DNA of 64,000 bases from contig JANAVB010023996.1 of NCBI GenBank assembly GCA_029216955.1, positions 11,741,125-11,805,124 on the forward strand. The letters run 5' to 3'. The position numbers and the translations under genes were made by a program. The stretch comes from Iris pallida. Its lineage: Eukaryota > Streptophyta > Magnoliopsida > Asparagales > Iridaceae. Below the pieces are notes generated by a model, which was given only the letters and a program-made list of their open reading frames with translations, was not told where the DNA came from and did not search any database. Of the stretch, positions 57,165 to 64,000 are shown piece after piece. Position 1 is the stretch's first letter. The number at the start of each line of letters is the position of its first letter.

Positions 57165-57659
57165 GTGCCAGAGATATCGAATCTCAACGACGATATCCCA
57201 GATAATGTTCTAGAGTCCAATGCAGTCTTAGACAACTCGGTTTGGCTTATGTTCTTCGATGGTGCTTCAAGAACAGGACCAAAGGGTGATATCATCGTAG
57301 GAGTTGGGATCGTCCTCATCACCCCCGATGGCCTAGTCATCAATCGTGCATATTCTTTCATGGAGTCGTACAACAACAATGTTGCAGAGTATAACGCTCT
57401 CATCATTGTGCTCCAACTCACTAAACATCTAGGGGTTGACTACATCGAGGCCTATAGAGACTCAAAATTAATCATCAGCCAGGTTCGAGGGCAGTATGAG
57501 GTTCGACATGAAGACTTGATCCCCTACCACCATGCAGCGATCGACATCATCTACACATTCATATGGTTCTTTATAGAATATGTGCCGCACCTACAGTACT
57601 TAGAGGTCGACACACTAGCAGGCCTCGTCGCTTCTCTGGATGTGCCCGTTGGATCCTAA
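57165..57659 (+). pseudogene. Tat-2 second, archaeal-type RNase H (aRH)
   Basis: This 164-residue open frame is the longest intact pol piece here. Motifs in order are WLMFFDGASRTGPKGD (first acidic residue), GVGIVLITPDG, NNVAEYNALI (Glu) and EAYRDSKLIISQV (Asp), the acidic triad of RNase H. Tat/Ogre elements are known to carry such an additional aRH between the RT-linked RNase H and integrase. All triad residues are present, but the flanking pol is broken, so it is inactive as part of the element. Confidence 0.8.
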
Positions 57660-57759
57660 TATACAATTACAGTGATGGGACGAGAGCTAGTTTGTCCGAA
57701 GAATGCTCTACGTACATGTCAACGCTACTCAGTACAAGTAGACACTGACGTGGACATTT

Positions 57760-59030
57760 GAGGCTGGTGATTTCTAATCATAGACTAAGCAGTCTACGAA
57801 ATCCTGCCTGAAGCCCCAATGGAAGCGACCTCCGACAGAAGACGCTCACTCTGATTCTTCTACGACACGACCACCAAAATAATGTACCGTCGTTCATACG
57901 ACGGACTCCTCCCGCATTGTTTGTTCCAAATAGAAGCGCAAGAGGCACTCTGAGAGGTGCATGATGGAACTTACGAAGGCCATCAGCCCGGCCCTATATT
58001 ACAAGACCTGTTACGTCGCATAGGCTATTATTGGCCCACCATGATGGCAGACGCCATAGATTACACAAGGAAGTATCGGGCATGTAAGTTTTACGCTGAC
58101 TTCATCTACCGACCTTCGGAATATCTATACCCCATGATGGCCGCTTGGCCATTTGAGGCATAGGGAATGGACATCGTCAGGCTGATCAGCCCGTCCTCCT
58201 CCAAAGGACACTGATTTATCCTTGCCACCACTGACTATTTCTCCAAATGGGCAAAAGTGGTACCGCTGGTAGAAGTGAAAACCTCCAATGTGATCATCTT
58301 TATCAAGCACCACGTCATTTACTACTTCGGAGTTCCTAGAAGGATTGTCCACAAGAATGGCACCGAATTCATGGGCCATGCATTCCATCGGTTATGCTAT
58401 AAGAGCCAGATACAGAATGTGTCATCAATGGCTTACAATCCTGGGGCTAATAGACGAGACGAGGCCTTCAACAAAACTATCGTCAAACTGCTCAAGAAAC
58501 TGATTTCTTCTAACAAACGTGATTGGAATGAGAGGTTAGGCGAATGTCTATGAGCTTACCATACGACCATTTGAACACCCGCGGGCAGCACACCATTCTC
58601 CTTTGTCTATGGGAGCGAAGTAGTGCTCCTTATGGAGATCCAAATCCCGTCCATACGGGTAGCTATCACCAACCAGCTGATTGACGAAGACAATCAGCGT
58701 CAACAGCTACAAGAGTTAGAGGCATTGGATGAAAAATGCCTACTAGTGCAGCAAAGGATCGAGCTTTACAAAGCTCGTATTTTTGGGACCTTTAACAAAT
58801 AGGTCTAGTAAAGAACATTCCAAGTGGACGACCTCGTCTTAGCAGTTCGAAGATCGATGGTGATGACTCACAAATCGGCAGGGAAGTTTGAACCCAAGTG
58901 GGAGGGACCGTTCGCATAGAGACGGAGTACTCCAATAATGCTTACCAACTGGCCAAATCTAATGGTGACTTACTCACGATGCCAAATCAATGGCAAGTTC
59001 CTGAATAAATACTACGTATGAAGATAAGCG
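57760..59030 (+). pseudogene. Tat-2 integrase
   Basis: The N-terminal zinc region is EVHDGTYEGHQPGPI...YTRKYRACKFYADF: both His are present, but the second Cys of CxxC is replaced. The core has GMDIVRLISP (first Asp), ATTDYFSKWAKVVPL, and FGVPRRIVHKNGTEF, where the usual catalytic Asp before NGT is Lys. YNPGANRRDEAFNKTI keeps the Glu. The C-terminal part has SFVYGSEVVLLMEIQIPS and FQVDDLVLAV...KFEPKWEGPF, ending INGKFLNKYYV. Stops near 58161, 58213 and 58552 and later disable it. The very end matches the tail left in Tat-1. Confidence 0.87.
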
Positions 59031-59324
59031 ATACCAGCGGAAGCCCTCACGCTTTAGTGGGTGCTTACAGAGTCGTGCCCGTCAACAAAAGAAGATAAGA
59101 TGCTTCGTTTACCCTCAAAATGATGTAGGTTCAAAAAATATCATGATAAACATTCATGAGAAATGAGGGTGCATAATCAAAACTTAAGGAAGCGACAACT
59201 TGAGGGATTTAATGTTGAGCCGAAGCATGACGTCTGCTTGGCAGCAGACGTAATAGGCATTTCCCTACAAAGAAATATGTGTCATGCTTCTTTTTAAAGT
59301 ATCCCGACCTTGACTCAAGATCGG

Positions 59325-59342
59325 GACACTTTGAAGGGGGGT
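59325..59342 (+). promoter_or_regulatory. Polypurine tract (Tat-2)
   Basis: GGACACTTTGAAGGGGGG, followed by TCT and the LTR at 59345. It is the same form as in Tat-1. Between the integrase end and this tract (59030-59325) I see no repeats or coding. Confidence 0.75.
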
Positions 59343-59344
59343 CT

Positions 59345-61620
59345 TGTAGAAGCAAAAAAAGTACGGGATAACATAAGGCGCAGGTGGGTACTCTCGCTAC
59401 CCACCCATCTTCACAAAGACACAGATGATGAACGGCGTAGGTTGGTGCTATCGCCACCAACCCAGCTTCACAGAAGCGCAGGTGGTCAATCACGCCAACA
59501 GAAAAGACACACTCACAAAAAATAGATAAAAAGTTCAAGAAAAGTTATTTTTATTAAATCATGGCTACAAGAGTTTATTACAGATTCATCACGATTACAT
59601 AAAAGAAGACTTCCTAATTACAAAGATCTATTGCAAAGATTTGTGATTACATATGCTGATTTAAAAACTCCTACGAATCTATGCTAGGGTTCATCTTCAT
59701 AGTGTGATCGTCCTGGGAGAAGGGACTGTAGATCGAAGATGTAAATACAGTCGCCATCAAAGTCTGCCACCACAGCACCCCCCCCCCCAGACGTACAACT
59801 CTTCCTGAAGCAACTATTGGACTGAACGAGAATTCAGTCCATAGCACGACAGGAGGCCATTTTCAAAAGCTCATCATCTTTTGAGGCTCTTCTAGCCGAA
59901 CAAAAGTACGCAACCGCCAATGAGCAGGGCAGAGCATAACCTGTAGTACTTCACGTTGGCAACCAGACTAAACTCGGTCATCAGGACCTCCAAGACCTCT
60001 AAGATGTTACTCAGGTTCGAACTCCCTATGAGAAGCATTCCAGCACATCTCGAAGGTTATCAACAGTTCTTCTACGAAGGCACAACGCCTTTGAACGAAG
60101 GGATCCTCAACCAAAATCTAACTTAAGAAGGACCAATAGCCACTTAAAGCTAAGTTTGGATCCAGCATGGTGTTGAAGGACAAAAAAAGGAGGATGTGAC
60201 ACTTCAAAATAAACTCCCCCTTTATATAGTGCATGAATAGTCTAAGCTATAGGCCACGTGGCAGTCGGTCAAAATTCCAATATTAATGGGATGGACCTAG
60301 GACTCAGCACAATGAACCTCATTAAATGGGGTTCATTCGACTAAGTCTTAGACCATTAAAAGACCCCTTGAAATTTCTCAAGTAATGGTGGCAATTAAGA
60401 GGGAGTTGTTCCTTAAAGCGCCGTCATTAATTGCTCTTAAAGAAGACTTCAAAGCCAGCTTCTTCAAACTACAAGTGCAGCTACAATCTTGTACTAGTAG
60501 GAGGTACAGACTAGTGATGAATTCACATTATCCCAGCTTCAACGGTGTAGACCTCTGCTTCGGTCCAGAAGCTCAACCCCCTTCATTAAAAACTTGTAAA
60601 CACCATTGCATCCAACACAAGTCCGCCTGTCGTTCCAAAAGCACAGTAACCTCGTTAGCCTGAAGCACAACCTACTCGTCGACCTAAAGCATAGTGACTT
60701 TACCACATGAAATACAACCGTCGCTCGAATGCACAGAGGCTCCATCATCTTCGAAACCTAGTCCATTCATCGCCCGATAGCATAGAGGCTCCGTTGTCTC
60801 CAGAAGAACAGTCTACTCGTCGCACCAGAAGCGCAGCAGCACGAAGACCTCGCTAGAGGTGCAGGTTGCATGGTCCCACCCAATTGGTTTGTTTAAACCG
60901 CCACTAACAAAGATAGGATAGAGGTTGATCATATTGATAAGTGCAAATATCTTAACAAAGGGTTTAAAACTCAGATAAGGACGAAGTTATATCTTTTGAT
61001 AAAGGCCATATCAAGTTAGTTTGTTTAACCGATCGCCTCCTAAAGATCAAACAAAATCTTACTCTTAGATGAAATCCAAGATCTACTCAGCTTCATCTAA
61101 ACAGAGGATTCCCATCAATAGACATGTGACGTGTATCCTCCTTCGGTTATTTTGATAACCCCCCGAGATCTCGATAGAGGAGAATCTGGACGTCCGCCAC
61201 ATGTCAGCTCAACAGAAGCTCACACTGTACAATGATAGCAAATTCTTTCATATCTCAAATCCATACATTGCATATCTGCCATATTTCCCCTATAAATAGA
61301 AGAAGTTTTCCCTTCAACAAAAAGAGGGGAAGGACACACACAGAGAGGAAAGTAGGAGAAGGCAAAAGACAGAGCTTCGAAGTCTTCAACTTCGGCATCC
61401 TCTTGATCGATAACCCTAGAGTTCCATCAAAGGTACCAGAAAGCCAAAGCAAGTCCAACTCATCGTCAGATCGTCAATGGAGGTAAAGAAGCCGCTGTAG
61501 TGCTCGATCTCTACCGTCATGCTTTCCCAAAATTCTTGTACTTAGATTTCCTCGTATAGGAATCGATTGTACCTTTTTTAAGTTCAATAAACAAAAAGTT
61601 TGTATAACCTTTTGTGATGT
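59345..61620 (+). mobile_element. Tat-2 3' LTR, 3' end truncated by element F
   Basis: It starts TGTAGAAGC, identical to the Tat-1 LTR start, but the rest differs. TATAAATA lies at 61291-61298 after a long U3, followed by a purine-rich leader like that of Tat-1, and an AATAAA-type sequence (CAATAAAC) at about 61584. The expected LTR end is not seen; sequence changes to element F near 61620. About 59560-60450 also occurs inverted at 29807-30690. Frames at 59209, 60385 and 61232 are not recognised as genes. Confidence 0.78.
61291..61298 (+). promoter_or_regulatory. LTR TATA box (Tat-2)
   Basis: TATAAATA lies in CCCCTATAAATAGAAG, with a downstream purine-rich leader. Confidence 0.6.
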
Positions 61621-61647
61621 CGAACACGGGTCGTGACACATTTTTAG

Positions 61648-61665
61648 TAGTCGCTCAAGCAGGTC
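61648..61665 (+). promoter_or_regulatory. Decayed tRNA-Ile-type primer-binding site (element F)
   Basis: TAGTCGCTCAAGCAGGTC matches the LARD-1 site at 14 of 18 positions, 9 nt from the LTR end. Confidence 0.5.
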
Positions 61666-62612
61666 GATATTCACAGTGATTTGATGTCGTGGTAGTACAA
61701 TGACTTAGTTGTACTACTACGAGCCTGTGATAGCATATAGGAAATAAGGTATTAGAATAAGAGATACTCAACCACAATTAGAGTTTCTTGAGATTCCTCG
61801 GACGACCCTTGAGAATCTTATTTTGATCTCCAATTCGAAATCCCTTCCTCTTGTTTCTGTTCACCCTTGCTCCTTGTTATTAAATTTAATTTTTGATGGT
61901 TCGTTGTTGATTTTGATTTTCATATCTAGATGAATTTTATTGCTCGAGTTATGGTATCTTTTGATAACATATGTTGACGAGGACAACAGGAAAGGTAAAA
62001 TGTCTACTTGGTTCTAGAGCTTGGAGTTTATCGTATCCAAATTAGCCGGCGTGGCCGAAACGTAGAGACCTGACTTCGGATGTATATATACCTTAGTTAT
62101 AAAATTTAGAATTACTTGCAGCTATACTAGTCGATATAGTGAGGATTCTAGACGACATGATTATAGAGGAGCATACCGCAGTTACGGAATCTATCGTTTA
62201 TCGTAGCTTTGCTTACTAGCATGACGAGGATTCTGAGTATCATGATTTTTGACAGACGCGTATGGTTATCAGATTGTATCATAAGGAAGGTTCTTAAAGT
62301 ATCATCTTTACTATTTTACTTCTGTTTTTATAAATTATAATCCATCATCAATTAACTTAGGAGTAGGGATACTTTTAGTCCACTTCTTTGTAGAGCTTTA
62401 TTTCATTTATATTTCATTCATAGTGTGATGGTTTGATGGCTTGTAATAGGTCTGTATCCTTGATATGGTAGTTTAGCATTGGTTTAGAATAGTAACCCAT
62501 TGTAGTTAATTCTCTATTATTTATAATAATTACCAATTTTCATAAATATGTAGAATGATAGTCTATCTTACAGCCCTTTTATGATTTCTTATTTTCCATC
62601 TATCTTCCAGTA

Positions 62613-63246
62613 TGACCCCCATGACCAGAGCCCGTCTCTGAGAGCAGCTGCAGTTTCGGATATGACTGAGAGCGTGCTTCCACATCCTATTTCTTAGGAA
62701 GTAGTGACCCCTCCGACTGACCAGGGGGTAGTTGCACCTCCTGCCATTGAGAAGGTGGTAGTAGCCTCACCAGAGAGTTTTTCTCCATCTCCTGTCATTC
62801 AAGAAAGGGATGCAGTTTCGTCTTAGACCGAAAGTCTTTAACTGCATCCTCCTCTGCCTCCTGGAGTGGTACCCTATACAATATTCTCGCAAGGCTTCTT
62901 TCGTGATGGAGCTAAGATATTTGGACTTCTTTGGGATGTGTTGGAGACACAGAGAGTTCAGACCGAGATCCTGACGAAGCTAAGCCAAAGGATCCAACAG
63001 CTGCGGGACCTAGTGCATTCTCGAAGAGAGCCTTGTCCAATGAGGACGAGGAGCAATATCCACCCAGGGTCTCAGGAGTACCCACACTTTCATCCTATAC
63101 CATCCTTCCTGATTCGAATTCCTGTTCAGCAGAGGTCAGTTGAGCGAGTGCCTACCGGTGCTTACTGTGAGAAGCTTGGACATGTGTGGTCCGACTGTAG
63201 GAGGAGGCAAAGTTGTGCATATTTTATGCGTCAGCTGCGCACGTGA
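62613..63246 (+). pseudogene. Gag remnant of element F (chromovirus-like)
   Basis: From ATG 62613 (MTPMTRARL, then a stop) a Pro/Val/Ser-rich N-terminal region continues with stops near 62697, 62824 and 62838 into the open frame 62866-63246 (126 residues). That frame has a predicted helical stretch (ETQRVQTEILTKLSQRIQQL). It ends with a knuckle-like AYCEKLGHVWSDC, in which the first Cys of C-x2-C-x4-H-x4-C is missing. The capsid core between N-terminus and knuckle is largely absent, so the gene is internally deleted. It lies about 1 kb after the primer site, the normal place for gag. No pol follows before the LTR. Confidence 0.6.
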
Positions 63247-63601
63247 TGCAAGACTGTCCTATTGCACCTATCCTTAGTCGAAGCACCGCCTCCACGAGGG
63301 AGTTCTAGTCACTAGATCCAGTTATAGGTAAGTAACTAACCTAGCTTTTAGTATGTCTTTAGAGATGAGTTGATGATGCACCCCACCATTGTTTGTGTGT
63401 TTTCTGGTACTTTATCAATTTTTTTGTGCTATAGTGTAGTTAGTGTAGTTAGATGAGACCCTAAATTGATATTGCGTGTCATAACCAATAATATCATAAC
63501 CATGTACGTTATTTCTTTCAATAGAATTGTATGGCTTAGATAAGTTCTTTTTGGACTATGATTGTTGGGGGTACGACCTTAAGGAGAGTATGACCAACTT
63601 A

Positions 63602-63631
63602 AATTTCGAGGATAAATTTTTTCTAAGGGGG
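63602..63631 (+). promoter_or_regulatory. 3'-end motif and polypurine tract (element F)
   Basis: AATTTCGAGGATAAATTTTT, then CTAAGGGGGAATGAT, directly before TGTAACTACC at 63638. It is the conserved Tekay/Del-type 3' terminus. Confidence 0.75.
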
Positions 63632-63637
63632 AATGAT

Positions 63638-64000
63638 TGTAACTACCACTTTTCTAAGATAAGAGTATTTTTGAACTTTCTCTAAAATTGATTATTTTAG
63701 TTATTATTTAATTAATTAAATTGTGTTAGTGATATAATTTGGTAAGAACTTAGAACCATATTGATTAGATGTTAACCATGGCCATAGAAACTTAGTGAGA
63801 TTAGACATGTTAGTTAGACTCTAATTTATCTGGAATATCATATAGTGGCTATTAATTGATTTACACCATAAGCTATTTTGGGGCCTTTTCTTAAAGGGAC
63901 TTAAATGACATTAGGAAGGCCTTTAGACTATTGTACCTAAACAAACCCTAGTCCAATACACATAGCTGGCCAACCTAGGTCATTCCCTTGCTATTAATTA
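63638..64000 (+). mobile_element. Element F right LTR, cut by window end
   Basis: It starts TGTAACTACCACTTTTCTAAG, loosely like the minus-strand start of the LARD-2 LTR. It is AT-rich and non-coding as far as seen. Confidence 0.7.

Larger units (their letters stand above)
53072..61620 (+). mobile_element. Tat-2: degenerate full-coding Tat element, 3' part
   Basis: This is the continuation of the element whose gag core lies at 30758-31259. In order: gag 3' part, protease, linker with a G-patch-like motif, reverse transcriptase, RNase H, a second (archaeal-type) RNase H, integrase, a short untranslated region, a TTTGAAGGGGGG polypurine tract, and a 3' LTR from 59345. Many stops and frameshifts show it is long dead. 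It is the best guide to what Tat-1 has lost. Confidence 0.88.
61621..64000 (+). mobile_element. Element F: gypsy-like element, left LTR nearly absent
   Basis: About 18 bp of LTR end (CGAACACGGGTCGTGACA, to 61638) is followed by the internal region 61639-63637 and a right LTR from 63638 that leaves the window. The internal region carries a decayed tRNA-Ile-type primer site, a gag remnant, and TTTCGAGGATAAATTTTT...AAGGGGG before the LTR. The left LTR must have been deleted or recombined with Tat-2. Confidence 0.75.

Noticed and set aside
60385..60663. 92-residue frame in the Tat-2 LTR
   Set aside because: It is inside an LTR, has no domain, and the related inverted fragment at 29807 does not preserve it.

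Overview
This window is plant nuclear DNA made almost entirely of nested LTR retrotransposons. I found no host gene, no RNA gene and nothing prokaryotic. The evidence for a plant is Ty3/gypsy elements of two kinds: Tat/Ogre-like elements, and chromovirus-like (Tekay/Del-type) elements ending in the TTTCGAGGACGAAATT-type polypurine-tract motif. Primer-binding sites fit plant tRNAs, plant-type TATA boxes and telo-boxes sit in the LTRs, and many sites differ by CpG-to-TpG changes. The density of nesting suggests a large, repeat-rich angiosperm genome; the species cannot be told from this.

Layout, left to right. (1) 1-10371: 'LARD-1', minus strand, a tandem LTR-internal-LTR-internal-LTR array with 3.8-kb LTRs and internal regions of only 1,318 bp. 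(2) 10372-29806: 'LARD-2', minus strand. Its left LTR is cut by LARD-1, its internal region is 1.6 kb, and its 5.4-kb right LTR is split by (3) 'Tat-1' at 15560-26527. Tat-1 is plus strand and structurally complete (5-bp target duplication ACAGT, 2.0-kb LTRs). It encodes Gag and protease only; reverse transcriptase, RNase H and integrase are deleted and replaced downstream by 2 kb of tandem repeats. (4) 29807-31259 and 53072-about 61620: 'Tat-2', an old, stop-ridden Tat element that once had all pol domains. Its gag was split by (5) 'element C' at 31260-53066 (minus strand, about 3.1-kb LTRs). The left LTR of C holds (6) 'element B' at 33368-40909 (plus, 3.28-kb LTRs, 983-bp internal region, duplication CATTG). 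The right LTR of C holds (7) 'D' at 48962-52837, a 3.9-kb plus-strand solo LTR with duplication CTTAT. (8) about 61621-64000: 'element F', plus strand, a gag remnant and the start of a 3' LTR that leaves the window.

How the pieces relate. LARD-1, LARD-2, B and C carry little or no protein coding. All four start their internal region 8-10 bp from the LTR with the same 18-nt site complementary to the 3' end of plant tRNA-Ile(AAU); F keeps a decayed version. They look like non-autonomous passengers of one tRNA-Ile-primed gypsy group. Tat-1 makes Gag and protease but must borrow polymerase and integrase. Its LTRs contain a copied piece of its own gag and dense CATGCGG repeats that also recur in the gag 5' end. 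The insertion order implied by nesting is Tat-2 first, then C and LARD-2, then B, D, Tat-1 and LARD-1. Element names here are local labels, and identities were judged by eye, not computed.
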